This document shows positions 21,401 to 27,704 of a stretch of 64,000 nucleotides of DNA, piece after piece (positions within the stretch are counted from its first letter, which is position 1; each line of letters begins with the position of its first letter). Source of the stretch: Axinella damicornis (Eukaryota; Porifera; Demospongiae; Axinellida; Axinellidae); contig OZ007517.1 of assembly GCA_963931865.1 (NCBI GenBank), positions 9,992,038-10,056,037 of the forward strand, read 5' to 3'. Below the pieces are notes generated by a model. That model was not told the origin of the DNA. It ran no database searches and worked only from the letters and a program-made list of their open reading frames with translations. Both the position numbers and the translations under genes were made by a program.

Positions 21401-24145
21401 GCCATAATCCTGGGATCCAGGCTGGGTTATTAAACTATGATGATAATTGTAACAAAATTAAAGTTCAAAGTGCAGTGCTATAGATACATGACAAAGGTCA
21501 AATGCTTTTTTGTAGCCTTGTGTACAAAATGTAGTGTGTGAGAGTCTGACTTCGCCGGAGGGCCGGAGAACGAGGTACATTAGTATCTGATAATCTTCTT
21601 AAGTGGAAAAGTGATGGAGACAAGCTAGAGGACAATGCTGTATGCTGAAAATGTCTTCCGATTTGTGCCAAGCTGACTTGCAAATTCCAGGCAATGATAT
21701 AACCATGAGTTTTGACTTGTAGTTGTATTTCTGTCTCCCGTAACAGCTGTGGGTCCCCGGGTCCTCGGGTCCTCGGCTCCTCGGGTCCCCGGTCCCCGGG
21801 TCCACTGTTTATATAGTGTCCCCGGGGCCCATCAGGATGTGGGTTGAACCCGGGTTGAATCCGGATTAGTTTCGAAGGAGGTGCGTGTAAACAGCTGGAG
21901 CGGCTTATAAGTGGGTTATCTAGAAGTTGTCCAGTATTCATGACAAGTAGTCCAGCCCACAGCCACTGAAGCGCAAGTTGTGAGAGAAGATTCATGAGCT
22001 AAACTGGCTCAAAAGTTGCACGTGTGGACACTTCTAATCCGGATTCTAATCCAGTTTAAAGTATCCCGGTTTAGTAACGCAGCTTATAATAGAAGCGTCT
22101 GTAGAGTAGTCCGAGGATCTGTTTGGCCTTAGAACAAGTCGACCATGACATATTGCTGGAAATGAGTAAGCTCAAGTATTTGTAGCACTCCACTCTTTGC
22201 AGAGGGTCTCCGAGCAGATGCAACTGACTTAGTGGGAGAGTTGGGGAGTTTCTTCTGGAAATGATCACTTGCATTTGGATACATTGAAGTCCAGGTGGTT
22301 GGTGATTGACCAGTCTTCTAACAATGTTATTGCTTCTTGCAGCACAATGTAGTCCGCGGCATCTGATATTAGATGGTAGAGCAGGACATCATCGCCAAAG
22401 AGCTACTTCCTCGAGGAGAATGTTTGTATGAGTACCATGCAAGGCTTAATTTACAAGACGAAATCAAAATTACAGTAATATATGTGAATACCACAATAGT
22501 TTGGAATCGGGATTTTGGCCAAGCCAGCATTATGTATGACCGCCTGATTGTGTATAGAATGGTCTGTAAGTCCTGTGTCTGCATTGTACAAATACAGGAA
22601 ACTGTGGTGGGCAAAGCTGCTTCCAAGTCTGCAGGTCTCATGAAGGATATAGATGAGCAGAAAATGAAGGCAAGAAATCTCCTGGCAGAGATAGCACTAC
22701 CTTCGTTTGTGTGCACTCATGATCACTCGAAATACCTGGCATTGGAGCGGGACTACTATAACAAGGAAAGGGCAATGGTCAATGCATCTGAAGCAAACCT
22801 AATGCAAGTGAAATCAGCACTGCAACAATGGCAGAAGCAAGTTGAGCAAAAGAAAACTCAGCTTTTATTCGAACGAGCTTGGCTAAAATTTCTGGCAGAT
22901 TTAGATAAAGCACATGTACTATTTAGTAGTAAAGAACTAGTGGATATACGTAGGAGGGAATTGAAAAAGATTGAAAAGGAGCGTCAGATTTCCTTGAAGG
23001 AAGAACAAGTGGATGATGGTAGGAGGATACTGGAAAATTGTGAAAAGGAGCTTCAAAAAGCTCAGATTTCTTTGAAGGAAGTTAAGCAAGAACACGTCCA
23101 AGCAGAAATAGTGCTAGCCAGCTCCATGCGCACTCTCTCGAAACACCAGGCAATGGATCGGTACTACTATAGCAAAGAAGGGGAAATTAACTGTGGATCT
23201 GAAGCAAACCTGGTGACAATGAAGAGCTCGGTACTGGAACAATGCCAGAAGCAAGTTGAGCGAGCAAGAACTGTTACTGAAAGTGCTGAATCCAACGTAT
23301 TATTGGGTAGTGTCAACTGTGCATTACTGACTGGGTATAGTATGTTAGGATTTATGACTGCACTCGCAATCAACCCTGGACGATTTGCTCCTGTTTGTGC
23401 AGTAATCACGCCATATTTTGTTATCGCTGCAAGTCAGCTATCAGACATTGTGGACAGAGAGAGGAGTGAACTGGAAAGATGTAAGAAGCTTTACCAGGAT
23501 GCTCAACAGTCCTGGAAGATTGAGCATGAACTTGACACAAGAATAGACCACCTCACATGCACTTACTTGAAAGACCATGGGTGGTACTACTGTAACAGAG
23601 AAGGCACCAGACAGCGAAATGCAGCTGAAGTAAACCGAGCGATAATAGCAAAGAGGTCAGCACTGCAACAATGTCAGGAGCAAGTCGAGCAAGCAAGAAC
23701 TGATGTTAGAACCGCTGAAAATGAAATATGGAACAAAGAACGAATGATGCGTAAAGACGTGGTTGTTGGTGCTGTATCTGTAGGTGCACTTGTGCTTCGA
23801 GGTAGAAGAATTAGTGCAGTGTTGATGGCAGGTGCATTTGCCACATATCTAAGATTAACCTATCAACTATATGTTGACAGACTGGAAATGTGCAACAAGG
23901 ACTACCAGAGATATCAAGATTCCTTAAAAGGAATTGAGCATGATTTTGAATCAATGCAGGTAGAAATGGACCAGTTCACTCACTTGAAACGCCCTAAGCT
24001 GGTGCCAGTTGAATGGCGATACTACTACAGACACAGACACATAGTGCTTACCGATGTGACAATGAACAGACCTGAGATTGACTTGAAAATGAATACCAGA
24101 CTTCAGGACTACTTCTCAAAATTCAGAAGTTTCTGTTTCCCTTAG
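2376..24145 (+). CDS. Modular Death / RING-TRAF / coiled-coil gene (gene A, spliced)
   Basis: Exons read by eye: 2376-2477, 4504-5342, 6195-6290, 6432-6507, 8035-8091, 9167-9463, 9739-9789, 10823-11532, 12438-12783, 14029-14085, 14563-14865, 17242-17613, then either 18146-18225 or 19881-19963, then 22598-24145. Every junction has AG/GT borders and all phases agree, giving about 1,640 codons with a stop at 24143. The order is proline-rich linker, X domain, linkers, Death, linker, X, degenerate RING plus TRAF finger, linker, Death, complete RING plus TRAF finger, coiled-coil hairpins. Death domains pair with other Death domains, and RING/TRAF fingers mark ubiquitin-type signalling adaptors. The first exon and promoter were not found. 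Because many exons are phase 1-1, exon shuffling or several shorter genes would fit equally well. The modules are well supported; a single transcript is not. Confidence 0.5.
2503..2593. mobile_element. 91-bp perfect palindromic MITE
   Basis: Begins TAGCCTTGTTCCCAGG and ends with the exact complement. The two 43-base arms match perfectly around a 5-base centre. Same terminal family as the element at 176-1673. No clear target duplication. Confidence 0.8.
3069..3104 (+). repeat. G36 homopolymer
   Basis: An uninterrupted run of 36 G. It is preceded by CAGGGGCGGATACAGG, which resembles ends of hAT-type small elements, but no matching end with a target duplication was found. Confidence 0.85.
3374..3409 (+). 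repeat. C36 homopolymer
   Basis: An uninterrupted run of 36 C, 270 bases after the G36 run and able to pair with it. Glycine- and proline-rich frames here are artefacts of the tract. Confidence 0.85.
4010..4215 (+). repeat. Short direct duplication in intron
   Basis: A segment containing GTGACAACAAAGACGGA and CCACT is present twice about 81 bases apart (near 4092-4130 and 4173-4210). The preceding text also repeats ACC(A/G)TGAAC(A/G)GTCTACTT. It looks like a local tandem duplication without coding potential that I can defend. Confidence 0.55.
4504..5342 (+). CDS. X-domain exon, copy 1
   Basis: Phase 1 in, phase 0 out; acceptor TTTTAG and donor GTACGT. The first ~60 residues are a Pro/Thr/Ser linker; the rest is a mostly helical domain shared with 10823-11532 and 29521-30599. 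Recognisable core: SIDELFIILSPYWDFLNPSL followed by a helix with YLEELREFRIRT. The second half has a Trp-rich segment and ends near NLQLQQ. I know this arrangement from many uncharacterised sponge proteins that also carry Death domains, but know no function. Leading alternative: a diverged member of the Death fold plus an unnamed beta-rich half. A decayed copy of part of this exon lies at 9840-9970. Confidence 0.7.
5343..6194 (+). other. Intron between X domain and linker
   Basis: AT-rich non-coding stretch between donor GTACGT and acceptor TTTCTACAG. No element ends or RNA gene recognised. Confidence 0.5.
6195..6290 (+). CDS. Linker exon (Ala/Gln-rich helix)
   Basis: A 96-base phase 0-0 exon between CTACAG and GTTAGC, 32 residues with EVGAATAAAEQSAPSTEDIV and a charged helical end. 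It follows the X-domain exon in frame. No known domain. Confidence 0.5.
6432..6507 (+). CDS. Linker exon (acidic)
   Basis: Phase 0 to phase 1 exon, 76 bases, acceptor TTTTGCAG and donor GTGATC. It encodes an acidic Ala/Pro/Glu linker; the part EPATLQTAPSALEEE resembles EPELTPSQASSALLGPE at the start of the RING exon 12438-12783, so the two may derive from one ancestral exon. Confidence 0.45.
6653..6805. mobile_element. 153-bp palindromic MITE
   Basis: Ends TAGCCTTGTTCCCAGGCC / GGCCTGGGAACGAGGCTA; arms nearly perfect for about 70 bases. Flanking 9-mers aggggaggt (6644-6652) and gggggaggt (6806-6814) match at 8 of 9, a target duplication. Confidence 0.8.
6921..7011. repeat. 13-bp minisatellite
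   Basis: About seven tandem copies of a 13-base unit like CGGCATGGCTTTG, with CGGTGCAGCTTTG variants. Intronic. Confidence 0.75.
7012..8034 (+). other. Intron, no gene seen
   Basis: Long intron ahead of the 8035 linker exon. A sentence containing CCTGACACCTCAACAGGCAA (7332-7351) recurs in decayed form at 58728-58757. Open frames here lack splice or homology support. Confidence 0.45.
8035..8091 (+). CDS. 19-residue linker exon before Death domain
   Basis: Phase 1-1 exon of 57 bases, acceptor CCCTGTAG and donor GTAAGT. Encodes AARNLPGTTNITGVDFTPLG across the junction. The paralogous exon 14029-14085 reads AEQNLPDTVNITGADSTPLG; both precede a Death exon by about 0.5-1 kb, and flanking intron bases (GTAAGTGA) match. 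Decayed copies occur at 58480-58535 and near 58865-58900. Confidence 0.7.
   Translation: MLETFLEPQILQELISLR
8222..8275 (-). mobile_element. Solo end of CCGTATAGCGGG element
   Basis: A single inverted-repeat end (GCGAAAGAAACCCGCTATAC...) of the same family as 8648-8984; the partner end is not found. Confidence 0.55.
8648..8984. mobile_element. MITE with CCGTATAGCGGG ends, TA-flanked
   Basis: Left end TACCGTATAGCGGGTTTCTT with GCGGG...AAACTTTC; right end is the complement through GGGTTTCTTTCGCGGGAGAC. TA dinucleotides at both borders fit a Tc1/mariner-type target duplication. About 337 bp, no transposase frame. Confidence 0.7.
9167..9463 (+). CDS. Death-domain exon, copy 1
   Basis: A 99-codon phase 1-1 exon, acceptor CTATCTTCAG and donor GTGTGT. 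It carries the Death-fold pattern: WWKSIGTVLGL, then an acidic/Asn turn with LLEDI, ACLSWVVMAWLRR, PTWQSLAESVG and a final Ala-rich helix. Death domains form homotypic six-helix assemblies that recruit adaptors and caspases or kinases. A close paralogue is at 14563-14865, differing mainly by K/R changes and two extra residues after the DPRA turn, indicating recent duplication. It sits between linker exons in the same phase. Confidence 0.85.
9739..9789 (+). CDS. Short linker exon, shortened relative of the 4504 exon
   Basis: A phase 1-1 exon of 51 bases. Its start (GRLTPPLEAAP) matches the start of the X exon at 4504 (GQLTSQLEAAP), and both acceptors read ATTTCTC..T..TTAG. Just downstream a decayed copy of the X exon remains, so this exon seems to have survived by gaining an earlier donor, GTAAGA. 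Confidence 0.55.
9840..9975 (+). pseudogene. Decayed X-domain exon fragment
   Basis: Text such as GCACAGGCCCAGCCA, TATCCGATAAGTTTGAAGC, GTGTGGTGAA, CTTCAAAG and CAAGTATCAATGAACT lines up with 4650-4875 in the first X-domain exon but with deletions and stops. It is a relic of a segmental duplication that also produced the 9739 exon. Confidence 0.7.
10176..10746. mobile_element. 571-bp foldback element with 9-bp target duplication
   Basis: Ends GGGCAAGTGGAAAAGGCGGA and its complement; the imperfect arms extend about 270 bases each, including the shared CATTCGCTA and AGAGGTCAAAGGCCACGTGC. The flanks are an exact 9-bp duplication, ataatatat, at 10167-10175 and 10747-10755. The left arm contains a 6-base periodic CGGACG/CGGACA array (10200-10262). 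A 9-bp duplication with long arms fits a Mutator-like or foldback element. Confidence 0.85.
10823..11532 (+). CDS. X-domain exon, copy 2
   Basis: Phase 1 in, phase 0 out; acceptor CATTTGCAG and donor GTAAGA; about 237 residues. The helical first half has FAVLQTKVCDRLCKKGVN and the signature LWDYFHYSPLVQIVQAFGEG with YVKDLNSYNSI, aligning with the 4504 and 29521 copies. The second half (MEWKTAFTDRSLQHLAEVW, then RFIPQLIETA, then ILKVTVGDE) aligns with the C-terminal half of the 29521 copy. No enzyme motif is visible. Likely a protein-interaction module; function unknown. Confidence 0.7.
11716..11732 (+). repeat. G17 homopolymer
   Basis: Run of 17 G within an intron. Confidence 0.85.
11833..12105. 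repeat. Inverted repeat next to C24 tract
   Basis: About 38 bases (ATGCATTCATTGGCATGGTG...) near 11833-11872 recur inverted at 12068-12105. Between them is a degenerate TAGCCTCG-family palindrome (about 11898-11968). The right arm runs straight into a C24 run. Confidence 0.65.
12106..12129 (+). repeat. C24 homopolymer
   Basis: Run of 24 C. Poly-Gly and poly-Pro frames across it are artefacts. Confidence 0.85.
12438..12783 (+). CDS. Degenerate RING plus TRAF-type zinc-finger exon
   Basis: Phase 0 in, phase 1 out. After EPELTPSQASSALLGPEG comes GGYDCKFV and the first part of a RING: ECPICHMILREPYQTACCG, then CRSC. Compared with 17242-17613, 51 bases are missing right after CRSCI, removing the final CPAC pair of zinc ligands. 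The following TRAF-type finger (WCTFRENGCEWSG, HLNEADH) is intact. RING proteins of this type are E3 ubiquitin ligases or adaptors; this copy probably cannot fold a complete RING and may act only as an adaptor. The deletion keeps the frame. Confidence 0.8.
12784..14028 (+). other. Intron, no gene seen
   Basis: A long intron between the RING exon and the second linker exon. A solo right end of the TAGCCTCG family (CCTGGGAACGAGGCTA, about 13849-13865) lies in it. Nothing else supportable. Confidence 0.5.
14029..14085 (+). CDS. 19-residue linker exon, copy 2
   Basis: Phase 1-1 exon of 57 bases, acceptor CTCTGTAG and donor GTAAGT; encodes AEQNLPDTVNITGADSTPLG across the junction. Same length, phase and position before a Death exon as 8035-8091. 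Confidence 0.7.
   Translation: MNKIFLIPSTLQELIPRH
14563..14865 (+). CDS. Death-domain exon, copy 2
   Basis: A 101-codon phase 1-1 exon with the same acceptor (GTCTTCAG) and GTGTGT donor as 9167-9463. It repeats RWKRIGTVLGL, LLEDIQAGN, SDPRARACLSWVVMAWLRR and PTWQSLAESVG. Its phase 1 end joins the complete RING exon at 17242 without frame change (G completed by GA). Same role as copy 1; nearly identical, hence recent duplication or gene conversion. Confidence 0.85.
15499..15775. mobile_element. Foldback MITE with TTACAAGTGTAAAAAACATT ends
   Basis: The arms share TGTAGGGATAGCAGAACAGC and AAACAAGCAGGGAT in inverted order. Related copies or halves occur at 27871-28101, 29386-29465 and 32068-32115. 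Confidence 0.7.
16170..16330 (+). repeat. Dispersed repeat (copy at 44285-44415)
   Basis: Shares GATGAATAGTAAGTTGTC, TTTTTGTATTAGCATATA, TTGCATGTC and the palindromic ATAGAGTCTA...GACTCTAT with 44285-44415. Unknown family. Confidence 0.6.
16882..17027. mobile_element. Foldback element, ~146 bp
   Basis: Arms ATAGGATGGTC(T/C)ACTGTGGTATTT..., then TGCAATGCAGTCAGGAAGT, repeat inverted around GCTCGGCTTCGCCTT. Intronic and non-coding. Confidence 0.7.
17242..17613 (+). CDS. RING plus TRAF-type zinc-finger exon, complete copy
   Basis: A 124-codon phase 1-1 exon, acceptor CGCTACTAG and donor GTGAGT. GGYDCKFVDPPATAF is followed by a full C3HC4 RING: CPIC, then CCGKSFCHSC and CPAC. A TRAF-type finger follows, with WCTHRDDGCEWSG and HLNESNHSG. 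This layout matches the large sponge family of RING/TRAF-finger proteins, presumed E3 ubiquitin ligases in TNF/Toll-type signalling. It lacks a MATH/TRAF-C domain here; instead the next in-phase exons encode coiled coils. The reverse-strand frame over it is a shadow. Confidence 0.88.
18146..18225 (+). CDS. Alternative small exon, copy 1
   Basis: Phase 1 to phase 0 exon of 80 bases encoding ALTLDDRELAQELDPDKDWF plus IRTWR. The downstream paralogue 19881-19963 differs by one codon and a few changes. Because both enter in phase 1 and leave in phase 0, they cannot be spliced in series; they are either mutually exclusive or this copy belongs with the dead exon at 18956. Confidence 0.6.
18956..19245 (+). 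pseudogene. Broken coiled-coil exon start, interrupted by a MITE
   Basis: Starts after TTACAG with ETVLGKAASKSASLKKDMDE, matching the start of 22598-24145. Compared with that copy it has lost about 20 bases after AAGGCAAGAA(T)CTCC, shifting the frame to an early stop. A TAGCCTCG MITE (19096-19217) interrupts it, after which the homology resumes (CTACTACAACAAAGGAAGG versus CTACTATAACAAGGAAAGG). The intron upstream is also duplicated. Confidence 0.75.
19096..19217. mobile_element. 122-bp TAGCCTCG-family MITE
   Basis: Ends TAGCCTCGTTCCCAGG and CCTGGGAATGAGGCTA; imperfect inner arms with a TTGCATACTGCA-type centre. Inserted into the dead exon copy. GTAACT is present on both sides, a possible remnant of the target duplication. 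Confidence 0.75.
19378..19425 (+). pseudogene. Relic of the RING exon 5' part
   Basis: CTGCAGGAACCAGAGTCGAC and GAGCATCCAGTGCACTG match 12433-12476 of the degenerate RING exon, then the similarity stops. A duplicate fragment with no finger. Confidence 0.65.
19881..19963 (+). CDS. Alternative small exon, copy 2
   Basis: An 83-base phase 1 to phase 0 exon, acceptor TTATTGCAG and donor GTAAGC. Encodes ALTLHDLSELAQELDPDKDW and FIRTWR, then joins 22598 in frame (R|ETVVGK). This is the copy most likely used with the intact large exon. Predicted helical; no named domain. Confidence 0.65.
20978..21255. mobile_element. 278-bp MITE with TAA target duplication
   Basis: Ends GGCCACTCCAAATTA(AA) and its complement TAATTTGGAGTGGCC, with GTTTCCCGTCC further in. 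Flanked by TAA at 20975-20977 and 21256-21258, typical of PIF/Harbinger-type insertion. Nested in the 20738-22072 element. Confidence 0.7.
21291..21328. repeat. Perfect short hairpin
   Basis: CAGGAGCTTATGAGCGGC, a 3-base loop, then the exact complement. Function unknown. Confidence 0.75.
22598..24145 (+). CDS. Large coiled-coil exon with repeated hydrophobic hairpins
   Basis: Terminal exon, 515 codons, acceptor AAATACAG, stop TAG at 24143-24145. The open frame extends upstream to 22373, but that part overlaps antisense LINE and conserved intron, so 22598 is the start. It contains about three related modules, each with an aromatic entry (YY.KE), a helix like KSALQQCQEQVEQART, a hydrophobic hairpin and a return helix with Asp/Glu-Arg heptads. 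The hairpin is clear in module 2 (about 23290-23440, LLTGYSMLGFMTALAI) and module 3 (about 23755-23860, VVVGAVSVGALVL) and missing in module 1. The module is homologous to the stand-alone proteins at 59835 and 63238. Predicted membrane-associated helical bundle; activity unknown. Confidence 0.72.
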   Translation, partial: ETVVGKAASKSAGLMKDIDEQKMKARNLLAEIALPSFVCTHDHSKYLALERDYYNKERAMVNASEANLMQVKSALQQWQKQVEQKKTQLLFERAWLKFLADLDKAHVLFSSKELVDIRRRELKKIEKERQISLKEEQVDDGRRILENCEKELQKAQISLKEVKQEHVQAEIVLASSMRTLSKHQAMDRYYYSKEGEINCGSEANLVTMKSSVLEQCQKQVERARTVTESAESNVLLGSVNCALLTGYSMLGFMTALAINPGRFAPVCAVITPYFVIAASQLSDIVDRERSELERCKKLYQDAQQSWKIEHELDTRIDHLTCTYLKDHGWYYCNREGTRQRNAAEVNRAIIAKRSALQQCQEQVEQARTDVRTAENEIWNKERMMRKDVVVGAVSVGALVLRGRRISAVLMAGAFATYLRLTYQLYVDRLEMCNKDYQRYQDSLKGIEHDFESMQVEMDQFTHLKRPKLVPVEWRYYYRHRHIVLTDVTMNRPEIDLKMNTRLQDYFSKFRSFCFP

Positions 24146-24724
24146 TTTATTGTATGCTCACATGTTATGGCTACAAAGTTTATCCTATTGTAACCTATTG
24201 TAATAAGAAACCACCAACCACTTGCCATACATTTCGTTATTTTTATGGTATAATTTTTTGTGTGCAGTAACATGCATTGTGAATATTTATGCAAGATTGA
24301 TTACACAATCAATGGTCCCCGTGGAGAAGAGCAAATTGTATTGCATTAATTGCTGTATTAGTTTGTGGAGTAGGCTGAGTCTCCCTAGCCTCAATACATT
24401 AACAAGCATGCAGGAAGGAGGTGTTAATTTGCTGACTCAACCGACTGAGCTTGGTCCGCCATGTGATGTGCAATATATTATATATAGGGATTGGAGGGAG
24501 GATACTGTATAGCTATAGTCAGAGAATTCCTCGAAGTGGTTGCAAGTACCTTGATCCTTCTCTATTGGCTATATCGCTGCATGTCCATCATTGAGCACGA
24601 TGCATGCGCAACTGGTCTCCACTTTGACTTGGTTTCTTGTATAATATTTCCAATGGTAACAATGTCCATTCAAATCACTCCTATAGATCCCGAGTCCTGA
24701 CTCTCTCCTGTAACATCAGTTATA
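24146..24724 (+). other. 3' flank of gene A, nothing clear
   Basis: AT-rich sequence after the stop. No canonical AATAAA close to the stop; short open frames lack support. Confidence 0.4.
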
Positions 24725-26027
24725 TTACCTGCACCCCCATCCTTTACCCACGGCCCTAAAGGGCACAACAAGGACCCTTCCAACCCCTCTACAGTAACTA
24801 CCGTGGGATCTCTCTCTTATCCAACATTTGTAAGATCCTAGAGAGACTAGCTAGTCCTTCATTTCCACCATCTCGACCCACCCCTCACCATCAACCTGGT
24901 TTCCGTCCCCACCTCAGCTGTCCCCACCTCAGCTGTCCCTATGTTGCGAAAGTGGGCGAGGTGTACTGTGACACTCCTATGTTTGTAGATGACCTTACCC
25001 TAATTGCCAAATCTTCAGATGAGCTAGCTACATGCAGGCTTGGCAGCCCGAAGTGCCTTTCTGCTATAAAATGCTGTCTCCACCCCATCACAAGCCATAA
25101 TATACTCTACCCCACCCTCTGTCTCCCCATTCACTTTTATGGAGTGGAGCTGTGGGTGATTCCTAAATTCGCATAATAGAGTGTGTTCATTGGAAAATCC
25201 TTTGCGCTGCTCAGGGCCTTCCAACCCACCGTCCAAATGCCAAGCTTTCTATACATTCCTGTATACAGCAAAGGCAATTAGCTCCATAGACGATGATGCC
25301 CTGCCAAACTCCTCCTGCAAGAGCAGGTCTCAGACCCCTCTGATAATGGTCTCATCCCATCATACAAGCGCCTCCTAGATGACCTCCTTCTGCCATCCAT
25401 GTGGCTTTAATTATCCATACACCAACACTCTGTGTGTGTGTGTGTGTGAAACTTGTATAAAGAAAGAAAAAAAAAGGAATCCATCAGAGAACTTCTTGAC
25501 CGACTTCCAAAACATGGGCCATGGAGGAGAAAGCTACTGAACTTCAAAACCTAGACCTCTCCCTAATGGAAGGAGGACTGTGTCGACCATCATATTGCAG
25601 CTTGTTCAATTCCCATTGACCGCCCTGCTCACCAGTGGTCGGTATTAAACGCTAGGCGACGTCAACGCCACCAGAAGAACTAACTTTAGAGTCTGGCTTC
25701 ACACTGGCTGCGATGGCCTCGAGCAGGACGCGAACCGCTTTCGGTACCGGACCCACTGCAGACCCACAGGAGATCCGACCTTCAAGCTATGTAGCTCTGG
25801 TCCTGAGAATGCAGAGCACTTCAGGATGAAGTCTTCATCCTGCACACGGGTACGGCCAGACGAGAGTCAGCCACGCCGCGCCCCACCCAAGATTTCGTGA
25901 CGTCATCCCGGCTTAAGTTCGGACTTCCTACAAGCCTACTACAATCACAAGCATAGGAATTCTACTGCTGCCCAGACGGGCTACTGTCCGGATCCGGAGG
26001 CAAGAAAGAAAGAAGAAGAAGAAGAAG
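24725..26027 (+). mobile_element. Degraded LINE fragment (plus strand)
   Basis: Reading + frames: NYRGISLLSNICKILERL at about 24795-24850, HHQPGFR at about 24889, then after a deletion MFVDDLTLIAKSSDELA (catalytic FVDD box, about 24980-25030), FYGVELW, and a terminal Cys/His-like KLCSSGPENAEHF at about 25785-25830. It ends in an AAG-rich tail (26001-26027). Frameshifts and deletions throughout; a dead non-LTR retrotransposon. Confidence 0.8.
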
Positions 26028-27305
26028 GTGTTTGCGTGGGAGATCAAGATCGCGTACAGCCTATCGGGCCCGGGAGGCTCGCACTTCTGACAGACGTCAG
26101 ACGAACTGAAGTTGCTAACTGGTTGTTTATACCAATGGCCGAAGGAGGTGGGTATTATGGATGCGCACCTGAGCGGAGTATGTACCTCGGCCAGATAGAG
26201 GGCGTGGCATGCCATATCAAAATAATGCCAAGCAAACAGGGTATTTTAAGTGTACCAAGACAATGGTGGTGTGTTGTCATTAGGTTATGTCTCTATTCCA
26301 TTAGGTCTTATGCTATAAAATGTCCAGCAGAATAGGGATTTCCTCGCATTGCGCACATACATGTAGGCCTATGAAATGTGGAGAGCCATGGACGACGTGT
26401 ATTGGGAGAACTTTATTATTGGATGTGCAGTATAGACTCATGGTCACTGAAAACACAGTACTAATCAAGACTGTGTTGAACTTCCTTGATGTTGGTGGCC
26501 CAATAATGGGATAATAGGGGAGACATATATACGGCATGGCTGTGTGGCGGTAATACAAGAAATTGCGTGAGTGATATTTGGTCCTGCTATAGTATGAGTA
26601 GTAACACTGTGGTATTCCTTCTGACAATTGCACGAGCAGTCATTACGTGTTAATCATACACTGGACTGTTCAAATGGTATACAAAACTTTTCAGTGCCGT
26701 GCCATGGTTCTCAGCGTTGTTGCTTGCATGCTTCATCGCCAGCAAACTGTAGGTGTGGTCTTTTCAGTTATAATGAACTGGCTGTTGCAAATCAGTATTA
26801 TACTTCACAACACAATTCTTCAACTGATTGGCTTGCTACTATTGTACAGTTTCTATGAACTCATGCGGACTAATTGCAGTACTACGATGCTAGTATGTGA
26901 ATTATTACTTAGAGAGTTTGAACCCAGGATCAAATTGTATGTTTGTATGCCTCCACTGAAGTGCTAGAATTACATCCCCTGTCTGCACAAATAGTAGCTA
27001 CATGAATATTTTCTCATGTTACAACTAATCAGCTCAACTATGCAATGAACTTGTAATCCAGGCTAGGTTTTGATAGTTGTATCCTGTGTGGATATCCACA
27101 TCATGAATACTGCACTATAATATTATTATATATTTGTACAACAGCAGCTCTTAAGAAGTAAGCGCATAGCTATCGGGGGCTAGCAACTGCATACTTTGCG
27201 AGCATTATGCGTACACATGCTCTGACTGTGGTATCACAAATTATGTATGCATGCAAATGATCACTGCCTAATTGGACATCTACTGGTTCATGTTTTGTCT
27301 TTCAG
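26028..27305 (+). other. No gene recognised
   Basis: No element ends, homology or convincing splice pair found. It may hold the unseen 5' exons of the next gene, which must end in phase 1. A possible tiny relic, CAG|CTCTTAAGAA|GTAAGC, lies near 27148. Confidence 0.35.
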
Positions 27306-27704
27306 ATCGATTGAGTGTGGACGACTTGGGAGAAGTACAGAGAAAGCTCTTTGCTGTTAGAAATGAATGGTACAATCTTGGATTAGAGTTGGGCCAGCGA
27401 GCTGCCACTCTTGACAGCATTGATGCCAAGTACAACAGCGATCCCTCTCAATGCTTCCGACAGGTCCTGAAGGAGTGGCTGAAGGGGGTCAACCCACCCC
27501 CTACTTGGCAGGCAATGGTGAATGCCCTGAAGAGCCCCACCGTGGAACAATCCCACTTAGCAGAGAAAATTCAAACTGAACTACCACCAGCTCTAACAGT
27601 GCCACCTCTGGCACAACAGCCTCTGTCACCAAAATCCTTATCTCCACAATCCCAGTCTCCCCATCCTCCATCAACATCTGCACTACCACACCCCAAGCCA
27701 ACAG
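27306..27704 (+). CDS. Death-domain exon of gene C
   Basis: Acceptor TGTCTTTCAG, donor GTAGGT. Residues 1-90: DDLGEVQRKLF, WYNLGLELGQ, LDSIDAKYNSD, CFRQVLKEWLKG, PPTWQAMVNAL, the Death-fold pattern with the conserved Trp residues. The C-terminal ~45 residues are a Ser/Pro/Gln linker (motifs QPLSPKSLSPQSQSP). Clearly diverged from the two gene A Death domains. Confidence 0.8.

Larger units (their letters stand above)
20738..22072. mobile_element. Inverted-repeat element nested in the LINE
   Basis: Arms with GTTTAAACCGG / AATCCGGATT sequences, then ACTATA(TA)AACAGTGGACCC, a degenerate GGGGACCC(G)AG(G)A array (20871-20918 and, inverted, 21748-21805), and GTTACGGGAGACAGAAAT in both arms. It splits the LINE frame between the YRRFY and VPQYG motifs. 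Exact borders and target duplication not resolved. Confidence 0.65.
20416..22410 (-). mobile_element. LINE reverse-transcriptase fragment, split by nested insertions
   Basis: Reading the minus strand: LFGDDVLLYHLISDAADY (the Asp-Asp catalytic box) near 22410-22340; then LLEDWS and DFNVSKCK; then the segment with ERV/QRVECYKYL, SWS and ILGLLYRRFY (22274-22071). After an interruption of about 1.3 kb it resumes in frame with VPQYGLATWDPQLAK (near 20735-20670) and continues to LMFKIIHSL. These are the palm, thumb and connection motifs of a non-LTR retrotransposon. 5' truncated, no endonuclease domain seen. It lies in a gene A intron and explains open reading just upstream of 22598. Confidence 0.82.

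Noticed and set aside
22373..22597. N-terminal extension of the large coiled-coil frame
   Set aside because: It overlaps antisense LINE and an intron conserved with 18700-18955; the paralogous exon begins at the splice acceptor.
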